NCBI RefSeq assembly: GCF_026126405.1
Contig: NZ_JAFMTQ010000011.1
Coordinates: 53,417 to 117,416 of the forward strand
Reading direction: 5' to 3'
Source: Aureitalea sp. L0-47
GTDB taxonomy: Bacteria > Bacteroidota > Bacteroidia > Flavobacteriales > Flavobacteriaceae
DNA: 64,000 nt
Under the pieces are notes generated by a model, which saw only the letters and a program-made list of their open reading frames with translations, did not search any database and had not been told where the DNA came from. The translations under genes were made by a program, and so were the position numbers. This document shows positions 9,194 through 18,183 of the stretch, one piece after another (the first letter of the stretch is position 1; every line of letters starts with the position of its first letter).

Positions 9194-12016
9194 GTGAAGC
9201 TAAGGTCACTCGTACATATTATTGTTATGGTTTGCTTCGGAATTGTTTCTGCTGAAGCTCAGCATGCGATATCCATTGAGACTGAGTTGATCCCAGGCGA
9301 AAAAAAGCTTAATAATTCCCAGGAAGTAGTGTATGTAAATACTTCAGATCAAATTCTTTCTGAAATCTACTTCTTTGACTGGGCCAATAGTTTCGCCTCA
9401 AAATCAACCCCCCTCGCGGTTCGATTCGGTGAAAACTTCAACGATTCCTTTCATTTCGAAAAAGAAGAAGAACGCGGTAAAACGGAAATATTCAGTATTA
9501 CAAATTCGAGCAACGAAACCCTCGAATGGGATCGGGGCTCCGAGATCGATATTCTGAAGGTTACCCTGGACCGTCACATCGCTCCGGGAGAATCATATAC
9601 TATCAAATTTCTCTATTCGGTAACACTTCCCTACGATAAGTTCACACGCTACGGAAAAACGCGCGAAGGTAATTTCAATTTACGTTATTGGTTCCTCTCC
9701 CCTGCCGAATTCAACGGTGAATGGCAGGTGTACAGCAATAAAAACACGGAAGACCTCTACCTGGCTCCTTCCGATTTCAGGATCAAGGTAACGACACCTT
9801 CAGCCTTCAAACTCACTACGGACATGAATGTCCTTACCGAAGGTATTACCGGTAGCAAAAGGATCTCTTATTTACAGGGGAGTAAGAGGATGCGAGCGGA
9901 ACTATTCCTCGAGAAAAGGCTTAATTACGAAACCATAGTCACGGACAAACTGGAGGTGGTCACCGACATGAAGGACAGGAAGGTGAGTCCCGCCATGCGG
10001 GCACTTACCGTGGACCGTATCACACATTTTCTCGACGAGAAATTGGGTCCCTACCCATTTCCAAAACTGGTGGTTAGTGAAGTGGAATACAGGAACAATC
10101 CTGTCTACGGCTTAAACCAACTGCCGGATTTCATCAGTCCTTTTCCGGATGGTTTCGAATACGATATGGAGTTGCTGAAAACGGCCACCGCCAATTACCT
10201 CGAGAATACTATTGTGTTGCACCCCAGGAAGGATTACTGGCTGTATGGAGCACTTCAGATCTACCTGATGATGGAGTATGTGGATACTTACTATCCCAAT
10301 ATGAAACTCATTGGGACCTTGAGTAATTTTTGGATCATTAACTGGTCGCATGCATCCGACCTGGAATTCAACGACCAGTACCCGCTGCTCTACCTGAACA
10401 TGGCCAGAAATAATTTACATCAGCCACTCAACACACCAAAGGACTCTCTTACCAAATTCAACAAGAATATCGCAAACGCATATTATGGTGGAGACGGGCT
10501 TCATTACTTATCGGATTACCTGGGGAAAGAACCGCTGCAAAAAGCGATATCGGAATTTTACAAAAACACTGTTCATCAAAAATCCACTTCAGATAATTTC
10601 AGGGAGGAACTGAAAAAACAAACGGATCTTCCGGTAGATTGGTTCTTCGACAGCTACGTGAATAAGCGAACAACTATTGATTTTAAAATAACAAAGGTTG
10701 AAAAGCGAGGTGATTCACTGGATGTTACGGTAAGAAATCGACGTGAAAACAACATGCCTGTGTCGCTCTACGGTGTGAACAAGGATAAAACAATATTCAA
10801 AAAGTGGCTACCTCCTATTAAAGACACCGTGGTTGTTCGCGTTCCGGCAGCCGATGTTCGAAAGCTTGAATTGAATAAAGAGGCTAATATACCGGAGTAC
10901 AACCGGAGAAATAATACGAAGAACCTAAAGGGACTAATCAACCGACCAATTCAATTCCGGCTGTTCCAGGACGTGGAGGATCCTAAATACAACCAGCTGT
11001 TCTTTATGCCAGTTTTCGAGTACAATTTATACGACGGCCTTACTGTGGGACCGAAATTGTACAATAAGACAGTACTACCAAAAGGTATACATTACAAGGT
11101 AGAGCCACAATATGGTTTTGGATCGAATACGCTGGTAGGGAACGGATCGATAAGCTACACCCAACTATACAACGGTAAACTCTACGCAATGCGTTTCGGA
11201 TTAAGTGGGAGTTATTTCTCTTATGACACCGGCTTATTCTACCGTCGTTTTACTCCATACATGACGCTTGCTTTCAGGCAAAAGGATCTTCGAAAAAATG
11301 AAAAGCAATATATCAACCTAAGGAATATTAATGTTTCTAGGGATTTCAACCCCAACGATCCCGACCAGGAACCGAATTACAGCGTACTGAACCTCCAATA
11401 CGTATTCTCCAATCCGAACCTCATTCATTACTTCAGAAGTGTAATCGATTATCAGATCTCAAAGGATTTTTCGAAACTTGCCGCCTCGTTCGAGTATCGC
11501 AAGCTCTTCAAAAACAACCGTCAGCTAAATTTAAGGTTTTACGCAGGTACCTTCCTGTACAACAACTCTCCGAAGGACGATAATTTTTATAGTTTCGCTT
11601 TGGATCGCCCTACGGATTATCTTTTCGATTACAATTACTACGGAAGAAGTGAGGATACAGGACTATTTAGTCAGCAGATCATCATCGCGGAAGGAGGTTT
11701 TAAGTCGAAATTAGAACCTGCGTTTGCCAATAGCTGGATCGTGACAGCCAATGCAAGCACAAATATCTGGAAATGGATCTATGCGTATGGAGATGTTGGT
11801 CTAGTGCACAACCGCGGAATTGGTGGTGGTACGGAGCCTGTTTTTGACACAGGGGTTCGATTAAGTTTGGTCGCCGATTACTTCGAGCTTTTCTTTCCTC
11901 TTTATTCCAATCTTGGATGGGAACCCGGCCTGGGGAATTACGACCAACGAATCAGGTTTATTGTAACTTTAAGTCCGAAAACCCTTCTCAGTCTCTTTAC
12001 ACGTGAATGGTATTAA
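9194..12016 (+). CDS. Gluzincin (M1-like) domain protein with C-terminal outer-membrane beta-barrel; catalytic motif absent
   Basis: 940 residues starting at a GTG, chosen because it gives a complete signal peptide (MKLRSLVHIIVMVCF, ending ...AEAQ). The N-terminal half looks like an M1 aminopeptidase: beta-sandwich, then a segment containing YGLNQLPDF where the substrate-binding loop should be. No HExxH zinc motif is present; the aligned stretch reads ATANYLENTIVLHPRKDYW. After about residue 590 the sequence becomes alternating aromatic beta-strands ending in FTREWY, typical of an outer-membrane barrel with a C-terminal aromatic residue. It is likely a surface or periplasmic pseudopeptidase fused to a barrel. 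The fold call is moderate; the missing motif is directly visible. Confidence 0.65.
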   Translation: MKLRSLVHIIVMVCFGIVSAEAQHAISIETELIPGEKKLNNSQEVVYVNTSDQILSEIYFFDWANSFASKSTPLAVRFGENFNDSFHFEKEEERGKTEIFSITNSSNETLEWDRGSEIDILKVTLDRHIAPGESYTIKFLYSVTLPYDKFTRYGKTREGNFNLRYWFLSPAEFNGEWQVYSNKNTEDLYLAPSDFRIKVTTPSAFKLTTDMNVLTEGITGSKRISYLQGSKRMRAELFLEKRLNYETIVTDKLEVVTDMKDRKVSPAMRALTVDRITHFLDEKLGPYPFPKLVVSEVEYRNNPVYGLNQLPDFISPFPDGFEYDMELLKTATANYLENTIVLHPRKDYWLYGALQIYLMMEYVDTYYPNMKLIGTLSNFWIINWSHASDLEFNDQYPLLYLNMARNNLHQPLNTPKDSLTKFNKNIANAYYGGDGLHYLSDYLGKEPLQKAISEFYKNTVHQKSTSDNFREELKKQTDLPVDWFFDSYVNKRTTIDFKITKVEKRGDSLDVTVRNRRENNMPVSLYGVNKDKTIFKKWLPPIKDTVVVRVPAADVRKLELNKEANIPEYNRRNNTKNLKGLINRPIQFRLFQDVEDPKYNQLFFMPVFEYNLYDGLTVGPKLYNKTVLPKGIHYKVEPQYGFGSNTLVGNGSISYTQLYNGKLYAMRFGLSGSYFSYDTGLFYRRFTPYMTLAFRQKDLRKNEKQYINLRNINVSRDFNPNDPDQEPNYSVLNLQYVFSNPNLIHYFRSVIDYQISKDFSKLAASFEYRKLFKNNRQLNLRFYAGTFLYNNSPKDDNFYSFALDRPTDYLFDYNYYGRSEDTGLFSQQIIIAEGGFKSKLEPAFANSWIVTANASTNIWKWIYAYGDVGLVHNRGIGGGTEPVFDTGVRLSLVADYFELFFPLYSNLGWEPGLGNYDQRIRFIVTLSPKTLLSLFTREWY

Positions 12017-12026
12017 TTTATTCTGA

Positions 12027-12242
12027 ATGAGCTTCTTAAACGACTGGCGCATAATAATTCTACTCTGTCTAACTTTAGGCCTAGCCCCCTTTTCTCCTGA
12101 ACCGCATCTGTGGGGAAAACTGAAATGGATAGCTGGTGGAGCAGTGGGAATGAAGCCAATGGACTGGTTCGATACACTATTCCATTCCTTGCCATTCTTA
12201 TTGTTGATACGCTTAATTATTGTGAAGTTTTCAAAAAAGTAA
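12027..12242 (+). CDS. Small conserved membrane protein
   Basis: 71 residues starting 10 nt after the preceding barrel protein. Two hydrophobic segments (RIIILLCLTLGLAPF and FHSLPFLLLIRLIIV) flank a short loop with WGKLKW and GMKPMDWFD. The pattern resembles short inner-membrane proteins common in Flavobacteriaceae; no function is known. The close spacing suggests cotranscription with the upstream gene. It is likely real because it is compact, has an ATG start and has a plausible two-helix topology. Confidence 0.6.
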   Translation: MSFLNDWRIIILLCLTLGLAPFSPEPHLWGKLKWIAGGAVGMKPMDWFDTLFHSLPFLLLIRLIIVKFSKK

Positions 12243-12295
12243 ATTTATTCGGTGAATTTGTTGATGAATTCGCAACTTATTAGCATTTATCCCCA

Positions 12296-12326
12296 TTGTG
12301 AGTTTCGATGCTTTTTACTACTTTTG
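12296..12326 (+). promoter_or_regulatory. Bacteroidota-type promoter of the E1 dehydrogenase gene
   Basis: TTG at 12296-12298, a 20-nt spacer, then TACTTTTG at 12319-12326. This matches TTG-N17-23-TAnnTTTG in both boxes and in spacing. The ATG at 12347 is 20 nt downstream, so the mRNA would have a short leader. Confidence 0.7.
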
Positions 12327-12346
12327 CCTTGATCAATTTTCGATAA

Positions 12347-14761
12347 ATGCAAACAAATCCTGACACAGATAAGAATCTTTCTTTTGATGATTTCAAAGCT
12401 GAAATCCTCAACGACTACAGGATTGCGGTAACGAGCAGGGAGTGCAGTTTACTGGGACGACGCGAGGTATTAACCGGGAAAGCGAAGTTTGGGATTTTCG
12501 GAGATGGAAAAGAAGTACCTCAATTGGCCTGGGCCAAGGCCTTCAAAAATGGAGACTGGCGAAGCGGATATTACAGGGACCAGACTTTCATGATGGCTAT
12601 CGGAAAATTGACTATCGAGCAGTTTTTTGCCGGTTTGTATGCCCATACGGAGATCCAAGCAGACCCTATGAGTGCCGGGAGGCAAATGGGCGGTCACTTT
12701 TCCACTCACAGCCTGAACGAGGACGGGAGCTGGAAAGATCTAACTACTCAAAAGAACAGTAGTCCGGATATCTCACCTACTGCCGGGCAAATGCCTAGAT
12801 TGCTTGGATTGGCACAGGCCTCAAAGTTATTTAGGAACGATCCTGGATTGAAACATCTATCTAACTTCTCTATAAACGGGAATGAAGTAGCCTGGGGAAC
12901 TATAGGTAACGCAAGTACAAGTGAGGGTCTTTTCTGGGAGACAATTAACGCTGCCGGAGTACTGCAGGTACCGATGGTGATGAGTGTATGGGATGACGAA
13001 TACGGAATTTCTGTGCATGCAAGGCATCAGACAACCAAAGAAAATATTTCAGAGATACTCTCAGGATTCCAAAGAACCGAAACTGAAAACGGCTATGAGA
13101 TCATTCGGGTGAAAGGATGGGATTATCCGGAGTTGATTGAAACCTATAAAAAGGCCGGAGCCATTGCTCGAGAAGAACATGTGCCGGTCCTTATCCATGT
13201 TCAGGAACTCACACAACCACAGGGGCATTCTACCAGTGGTTCTCATGAAAGGTACAAAGGCAAAGAGCGTCTCGAATGGGAACGCGAATTTGACTGTAAT
13301 ACCAAAATGAGGGAATGGATGATAGCCAGTAACATTGCTACAACGGAAGAGTTGGAAGCAATGGAAAAAGCTATAAAAAAGGAAGTGCGAGATGGTAAGA
13401 AGGCTGCGTGGCAGGCATTTATCATGCCGCAACAGAAAGAGCAGCAGGAGGCATTAACCCTCATTTCTAACCTTGCGGAGAATTCTCCTAACCGCATTTT
13501 TATAGAAAAGATTAAGAAAGAACTTGAAGCCGAGAAAGAACCTCTGCGAAGGGACATTATGGCTACGGCGCGAAAAGTATTGCGTTATGCCGTTTCTGAA
13601 AACACTCCTGAAAAGCGTCAGTTGCAGGATTGGATCAATAACTATTTCGATATTATTCAACCGAAGTACAGTGCTCATTTGTACTCTGAAGCACAGAACA
13701 ATGCAACCAATATTGCGGAAGTACCTCCCTCCTACGATGACAATGCTTCCGAAGTGGATGGACGTGTAGTACTTAGGGACAATTTCGATCATATCTTCAG
13801 TCATATCCCGGAGACACTTGTGTTTGGAGAAGACAGTGGAGAGATCGGTGATGTGAACCAGGGGCTTGAAGGATTACAGGAGAAGCACGGAGAGCTACGG
13901 GTTTCAGACACCGGGATCAGAGAGGCTACTATACTTGGACAGGGTATTGGATTAGCTATGCGTGGGTTAAGGCCTATCGCTGAAATCCAGTACCTGGACT
14001 ATGTGATGTATTGCCTGCAGATCATGAGTGACGACCTTGCCACGGTTCGCTATCGTACCATGGGCAAACAGAAAGCACCGTTGATCGTTCGTACGAGGGG
14101 TCACAGACTCGAAGGAATTTGGCACAGTGGCTCACAAATGGCTGGTTTGATCCATCTCTTGCGAGGCATGTATGTACTGGTCCCCAGAAACATGACCAAA
14201 GCGGCAGGATTTTACAATACTTTACTTGAAAGTGACGAACCGGCTATTATTATTGAATGTTTAAATGGTTACCGCCTGAAAGAGAAAATGCCGAACAATC
14301 TCGGCGAATTCCGAACCCCGATCGGTGTGGTGGAAACACTTAAAGAAGGAACCGACATTACCCTGGTTTCCTACGGAAGTACACTGCGGGTAGTGGAAGA
14401 AGCTGCACGGGACCTTCAGCAGGTAGGAATCGATGCAGAGATAATTGATGTACAATCCCTGCTACCCCTGGACCTCAACCACGACATGGTGGAAAGTGTG
14501 AAGAAGACCAACAGGTTACTGGTAGTAGACGAAGATGTTCCCGGAGGTGCTTCGGCCTATATACTTAATCAAATTCTTGACGAACAGGAAGGATATCAGT
14601 ACCTGGATAGCAAACCACAAGCACTTACAGGAAAGCCACATAGGCCCGCTTATGGCACTGACGGAGATTACTTCTCTAAACCTTCGGCAGAAGATGTTTT
14701 CGAAAAAGTATACGCCATTATGAACGAGGTAAACCCATCTTCATTTCCGGCGTTAAGATAA
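12347..14761 (+). CDS. Fused alpha/beta E1 component of a 2-oxoacid dehydrogenase
   Basis: 804 residues. The N-terminal half is a thiamine-diphosphate-binding E1 alpha domain: GQMPRLLGLAQAS, then GNASTSEGLFWETINAAG and VWDDEYGISV. From about residue 480 an E1 beta domain follows: VFGEDSGEIGDVNQGLEG, then AEIQYLDYVMYC and VVDEDVPGGASAYIL. The fusion decarboxylates a 2-oxoacid and passes the acyl group to a lipoyl E2. This fused form is usual in Flavobacteriaceae and is mostly annotated as branched-chain 2-oxoisovalerate dehydrogenase. No E2 or E3 gene is adjacent, so the substrate is inferred. It has its own strong promoter. Confidence 0.88.
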   Translation: MQTNPDTDKNLSFDDFKAEILNDYRIAVTSRECSLLGRREVLTGKAKFGIFGDGKEVPQLAWAKAFKNGDWRSGYYRDQTFMMAIGKLTIEQFFAGLYAHTEIQADPMSAGRQMGGHFSTHSLNEDGSWKDLTTQKNSSPDISPTAGQMPRLLGLAQASKLFRNDPGLKHLSNFSINGNEVAWGTIGNASTSEGLFWETINAAGVLQVPMVMSVWDDEYGISVHARHQTTKENISEILSGFQRTETENGYEIIRVKGWDYPELIETYKKAGAIAREEHVPVLIHVQELTQPQGHSTSGSHERYKGKERLEWEREFDCNTKMREWMIASNIATTEELEAMEKAIKKEVRDGKKAAWQAFIMPQQKEQQEALTLISNLAENSPNRIFIEKIKKELEAEKEPLRRDIMATARKVLRYAVSENTPEKRQLQDWINNYFDIIQPKYSAHLYSEAQNNATNIAEVPPSYDDNASEVDGRVVLRDNFDHIFSHIPETLVFGEDSGEIGDVNQGLEGLQEKHGELRVSDTGIREATILGQGIGLAMRGLRPIAEIQYLDYVMYCLQIMSDDLATVRYRTMGKQKAPLIVRTRGHRLEGIWHSGSQMAGLIHLLRGMYVLVPRNMTKAAGFYNTLLESDEPAIIIECLNGYRLKEKMPNNLGEFRTPIGVVETLKEGTDITLVSYGSTLRVVEEAARDLQQVGIDAEIIDVQSLLPLDLNHDMVESVKKTNRLLVVDEDVPGGASAYILNQILDEQEGYQYLDSKPQALTGKPHRPAYGTDGDYFSKPSAEDVFEKVYAIMNEVNPSSFPALR

Positions 14762-14851
14762 TCCCAATTCCCACTTAACAGAATCATAAATAGTTATTAT
14801 TCAATAACTTAATTCTTTATTTTTAAGTAATCTAAATAAAACAGGATTACT

Positions 14852-15376
14852 ATGAAAAGAATTATACTTATTAACCTGTTTCTAACCCTACTCACGATCC
14901 CTCTGGCTCATTCACAAATGGGTCGGTTTCACAAATTTTCATTAAACGACAATGAGGTTCCTTCCCAGGTAATTGAAAGTCAGAACAAACATTTCCCAAA
15001 CGGATTTGTAACGAATTGGTTCCGATACTCAAACTTACCTGAGGGTAATAGTACCGGAAGCTATTACATATCGAATTTTCAGTTTGAAGGTTCCAATAGT
15101 TTCAAAGCGTACTATACTGATGAAGGAAGGCTTGTTTCACACGTGAAATTCCTTCCCAAGTTTGCGCTACCCGAACAACTGGTAGAGAACGTAGGCAGCA
15201 CTTATCTCAATACCAGGATTAAATCGGGAGATTTGATCAAGCTCTACGATTATAACATGGAAGTGTACCGCTTGCGGATTAATATCGAAGGACTTTTACA
15301 GTATGTATATTTCGACAAGTACGCCAGGATGCTGGAAGGTGGAAATCTACCTTTCGAAGTAATGACGCTTAATTAA
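14852..15376 (+). CDS. Secreted protein of unknown function, possibly PepSY-like
   Basis: 174 residues with a signal peptide (MKRIILINLFLTLLTIPLAHSQ). The mature part has a VPSQVIESQNKHFP segment followed by short beta-strands around YYISNFQFEG and FKAYYTDEGRLV. This is reminiscent of PepSY-like/BLIP-type domains, in which a helix precedes an antiparallel sheet, but the match is weak. It is separated from the E1 gene by 90 AT-rich bases. The asnB leader promoter starts 11 nt after its stop codon. Confidence 0.6.
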   Translation: MKRIILINLFLTLLTIPLAHSQMGRFHKFSLNDNEVPSQVIESQNKHFPNGFVTNWFRYSNLPEGNSTGSYYISNFQFEGSNSFKAYYTDEGRLVSHVKFLPKFALPEQLVENVGSTYLNTRIKSGDLIKLYDYNMEVYRLRINIEGLLQYVYFDKYARMLEGGNLPFEVMTLN

Positions 15377-15386
15377 AGTTTTAAAA

Positions 15387-15394
15387 TAATTTTG
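15387..15394 (+). promoter_or_regulatory. -7 promoter element for the asnB leader
   Basis: TAATTTTG matches TAnnTTTG exactly. Transcription from here would start near 15400, about 50 nt before the leader reading frame and about 120 nt before the terminator. No TTG is seen at the -33 spacing, so the call is tentative. Confidence 0.45.
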
Positions 15395-15449
15395 ATTTAA
15401 TGGAATTTGTTCGATATTTACAGAGTAAACAAGACACAAAATCAAGTTA

Positions 15450-15497
15450 ATGTTCGGTTTCAATCTAAATAATAACAATAATAACGGTATACCGTAA
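15450..15497 (+). CDS. Asn-rich leader peptide of asnB
   Basis: A 15-codon frame, ATG at 15450 to TAA at 15495-15497, encoding MFGFNLNNNNNNGIP. Seven of the 15 residues are asparagine, six of them consecutive (codons at 15468-15485). It ends one base before the antiterminator strand and 23 nt before a strong intrinsic terminator, all upstream of asparagine synthetase. This arrangement is the hallmark of ribosome-mediated attenuation. Slow decoding of the Asn run when Asn-tRNA-Asn is scarce would leave the antiterminator free to form. The peptide itself need not have a function. No Shine-Dalgarno sequence is visible, which is usual here. Confidence 0.85.
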   Translation: MFGFNLNNNNNNGIP

Positions 15498-15535
15498 CAA
15501 AAGCTTGTCGCGATATATAGCCCGTCAGGTTTTTG
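15498..15535 (+). promoter_or_regulatory. Candidate antiterminator helix of the asnB attenuator
   Basis: CAAAAGCTTGTCG (15498-15510) can pair with CGTCAGGTTTTTG (15523-15535). Twelve of 13 positions pair, including two G-U pairs, with one T-T mismatch at 15508/15525 and a 12-nt loop. The 3' strand includes most of the 5' arm of the terminator, so the two structures exclude each other. The 5' strand starts at the base after the leader stop codon, so a ribosome that finishes the leader would cover it. Confidence 0.7.
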
Positions 15536-15553
15536 CACCTGACGGGTTTTTTT
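15521..15553 (+). terminator. Intrinsic terminator (attenuator) upstream of asnB
   Basis: CCCGTCAGGT and ACCTGACGGG form a perfect 10-bp stem with a 6-nt loop (TTTTGC), followed at once by seven T residues at 15547-15553. It lies between the Asn-rich leader frame and asnB, so it can only act on asnB transcription. Confidence 0.9.
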
Positions 15554-15592
15554 ATTTGAAATAGTAAACTTTAATTCAAGTGATAGAACAAC

Positions 15593-15616
15593 CCGCCTTC
15601 GCTAAAGCTTCGGCGG
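15593..15616. repeat. GC-rich imperfect palindrome between attenuator and asnB
   Basis: CCGCC at 15593-15597 pairs with GGCGG at 15612-15616 around an inner GCT-AA-AGC hairpin. It is markedly GC-rich in an AT-rich leader. It looks like a dispersed intergenic palindrome of the kind seen in flavobacterial genomes; no second copy was noticed in this window. It would form a hairpin in the asnB mRNA about 35 nt before the start codon. Confidence 0.5.
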
Positions 15617-15651
15617 ATCAACCAATTTAATAAGACCTAAAAAATAAAATT

Positions 15652-17322
15652 ATGTGTGGAATTGTATGTGCCTTCGAACTCAAGCAACCGTCCGAACAGT
15701 TGCGCCCTCAATTATTAGCCATGGCGAAAAGAATTCGCCACCGTGGACCTGACTGGAGTGGGATCTTCAGCGACGATAAAGCCATCCTGGCTCATGAGCG
15801 TCTCGCCATTGTTGATCCTACTTCGGGAAAGCAACCGCTCTATTCAGAAGATAAAAAACTAATCCTCGCCGCTAACGGTGAGATATATAATCACAGGGAA
15901 TTAAGGCAACCCTATGAAGGCAATTACAATTTCCAGACACATTCCGACTGTGAGGTGATACTCGCACTCTATAAAGACAAAGGTCCTTCATTTATTGACC
16001 AGATGAATGGTATTTTCGGGTTTGCATTGTACGATGTGGAAAATGATGCTTACTTCATCGCCCGCGATCACATGGGAATCATCCCTCTTTACATGGGTTG
16101 GGACAGGCATGGAACTTTTTATGTTGCTTCTGAATTGAAAGCACTGGAAGGTGTTTGCACGAAGATCGAACTCTTTCCTCCCGGTCATTATCTGTATAGC
16201 AAGGAAGGTGAGATCAAAAAATGGTACAGCCGTGATTGGATGGACTATGAAAACGTAAAAGACAACGAAACCTCCATCGAAGAGTTGAGAGATGCGCTGG
16301 ACGCCGCGGTTCACAGACAATTGATGAGTGATGTACCCTATGCCGTTTTACTTTCGGGTGGCCTTGATTCGTCCGTTACCTCTGCCCTTGCGGTGAAATA
16401 TGCTGGAATGCGCGTTGAAGAAGACGACAAAGCCAAGGCCTGGTGGCCTCGTTTGCACTCCTTCGCTATCGGGCTGGAAGGTTCGCCGGACCTCGCAGCA
16501 GCGCGAAAAGTTGCCGATTACCTGGATACAGTGCATCACGAGATCGTATTTACCATACAGGAAGGCATCGATGCCATTCGAGATGTGATCTACCACCTGG
16601 AGACCTACGACATTACAACGGTTCGCGCTTCTACACCCATGTATCTAATGGCGAGAGCGATCAAGGCTATGGGAATCAAGATGGTACTGAGTGGTGAAGG
16701 AAGTGATGAGATCTTTGGTGGCTATTTGTATTTCCACAAAGCGCCCAGCCCGGAAGAATTCCACAAAGAAACTGTCAGGAAACTGGATAAACTTCATCAA
16801 TACGACTGCTTGCGAGCTAACAAGGCACTTGCCGCCTGGGGTATTGAGGGACGTGTACCTTTCCTAGACAAAGAGTTCATGGATGTGGCTATGCGACTCA
16901 ACCCAAAAGATAAAATGATCACCGAAGAACGCATGGAAAAGTGGATCCTTAGAAAAGCTTTTGAGGATATGCTTCCCGAAAGCGTGGCATGGCGCCAAAA
17001 GGAACAGTTCAGTGACGGTGTGGGATATAGTTGGATCGATACCTTAAAAGAAATGGTAGACGAAAAGGTAACGGATGAGCAAATGGCGAACGCTCATTTC
17101 CGTTTCCCAATTCAGCCGCCAACCAGCAAAGAAGAGTTCTTCTACCGCTCCATATTTGAAGACCATTTCCCGAGTGATGCCGCTGCGTTGAGTGTGCCTT
17201 CGGTGCCTTCGGTGGCCTGCAGCAGCCCGGTAGCCCTGGAATGGGATGAGAGCTTCAAGAATATGAACGATCCGAGCGGACGTGCCGTTGCGAAGGTCCA
17301 CGAAGAGGCCTACGAAAAATAG
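15652..17322 (+). CDS. asnB: Asparagine synthetase B (glutamine-hydrolysing)
   Basis: Makes asparagine from aspartate, glutamine and ATP. The 556 residues start MCGIVCAF, with Cys2 as the glutaminase nucleophile after Met removal. Glutaminase-domain motifs RHRGPDWSG and ANGEIYNH follow. The synthetase domain has the PP-loop LLSGGLDSSV at about residue 235 and GEGSDEIFGGYLYF. The length is typical of enterobacterial-type AsnB. Near the C-terminus a 9-bp direct duplication gives SVPSVPSV, probably harmless slippage. The gene lies 98 nt beyond the attenuator terminator and converges on the fabI-like gene with a 21-nt gap. Confidence 0.96.
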   Translation: MCGIVCAFELKQPSEQLRPQLLAMAKRIRHRGPDWSGIFSDDKAILAHERLAIVDPTSGKQPLYSEDKKLILAANGEIYNHRELRQPYEGNYNFQTHSDCEVILALYKDKGPSFIDQMNGIFGFALYDVENDAYFIARDHMGIIPLYMGWDRHGTFYVASELKALEGVCTKIELFPPGHYLYSKEGEIKKWYSRDWMDYENVKDNETSIEELRDALDAAVHRQLMSDVPYAVLLSGGLDSSVTSALAVKYAGMRVEEDDKAKAWWPRLHSFAIGLEGSPDLAAARKVADYLDTVHHEIVFTIQEGIDAIRDVIYHLETYDITTVRASTPMYLMARAIKAMGIKMVLSGEGSDEIFGGYLYFHKAPSPEEFHKETVRKLDKLHQYDCLRANKALAAWGIEGRVPFLDKEFMDVAMRLNPKDKMITEERMEKWILRKAFEDMLPESVAWRQKEQFSDGVGYSWIDTLKEMVDEKVTDEQMANAHFRFPIQPPTSKEEFFYRSIFEDHFPSDAAALSVPSVPSVACSSPVALEWDESFKNMNDPSGRAVAKVHEEAYEK

Positions 17323-17343
17323 AGGCTAAAATGGTTGTCAGGC

Positions 17344-18168
17344 TTATCCGGTAATGTGATACCCTCCGTCAACGTGCCGGATCTCACCGGTTATGCGAAC
17401 ATCCGGCCTGAACAAGTGTACAACTTCAGTTGCCAGATCTTGCGGATGGGCATTACCCAATGGACTCATGCGATCTGAGATGTCGACGTCAGACTGGTTG
17501 AGTGTTGCCGTACCGGCCTTGCTACCCATATAAGTGGAAAATCGTATTGCATTGACCCTGGTGCCGTTCTTTCGACCAAGTTCATCGGCTAATTCTACGG
17601 ATATTCGTTCGAGGGCAGCTTTCGCAATACTCATATTCCTATAGGGGTGGAAGGTCACTTTTGAGGCAGCTATATAGCTTATTGAACAGATCGAGCTTCC
17701 CGGTTGGAGTACATTGTATTTTAAAAGGTAATGTGCGATTCTGATAAGAGAATATGCAGATACGTCCATCGTATCGCAAAATTCGTCTCTTGTAACTTCG
17801 AGAAGAGGTTTGACTTCCTTTTTTCTAATGGTCTTATCCATCGCTATGGCGTGGAGGAATCCGTGTAGCCGAATTCCGTCCTTTTCATAATTACGCGCAA
17901 GGTCCTCCATGTTTTCTTCAAGAGTCACATCAAGAATGTCAACCCGGGTAGTATCTCCTAATTCTGTTTTTATCGAAGCTTTAAAGTCTTCAAAGTTAGT
18001 GTTCAGGAATGCCTTTGCCCTATCAGACAAATTCGAGTGAAAAGCACTTACACCCAGACCTGTGCAAACCACTTTGCCTCCCTGTTTTATTATTTCTTTT
18101 GCCACGTACATGGCTAACGAACGATTATCGGCGATTCCGGTAATCAGAAATGTTTTGTTTTGAAGCAT
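17344..18168 (-). CDS. FabI-like enoyl-ACP reductase (SDR family)
   Basis: 274 residues. The N-terminal nucleotide-binding loop ITGIADNRSLAMYVA is of the FabI type rather than the classical TGxxxGIG. Tyr165, Tyr176 and Lys183 in SISYIAASK...HPYRNMSIAKAAL give the FabI Y-x6-K catalytic arrangement. It would reduce an enoyl-ACP with NAD(P)H in the cytoplasm. It lies 15 nt after the fabH-like gene, so the two form an operon. Housekeeping fabI usually sits elsewhere in flavobacterial genomes, so this may be a second, specialised copy; that cannot be confirmed from this window. Confidence 0.78.
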   Translation of the reverse strand: MLQNKTFLITGIADNRSLAMYVAKEIIKQGGKVVCTGLGVSAFHSNLSDRAKAFLNTNFEDFKASIKTELGDTTRVDILDVTLEENMEDLARNYEKDGIRLHGFLHAIAMDKTIRKKEVKPLLEVTRDEFCDTMDVSAYSLIRIAHYLLKYNVLQPGSSICSISYIAASKVTFHPYRNMSIAKAALERISVELADELGRKNGTRVNAIRFSTYMGSKAGTATLNQSDVDISDRMSPLGNAHPQDLATEVVHLFRPDVRITGEIRHVDGGYHITG

Positions 18169-18183
18169 AGTATGATGATTAAT

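Noticed and set aside
15484..15495. ACGGTATACCGT palindrome as an operator for asnB
   Set aside because: It lies inside the leader reading frame (Gly-Ile-Pro codons and first base of the stop) and is explained better as part of the attenuator leader.
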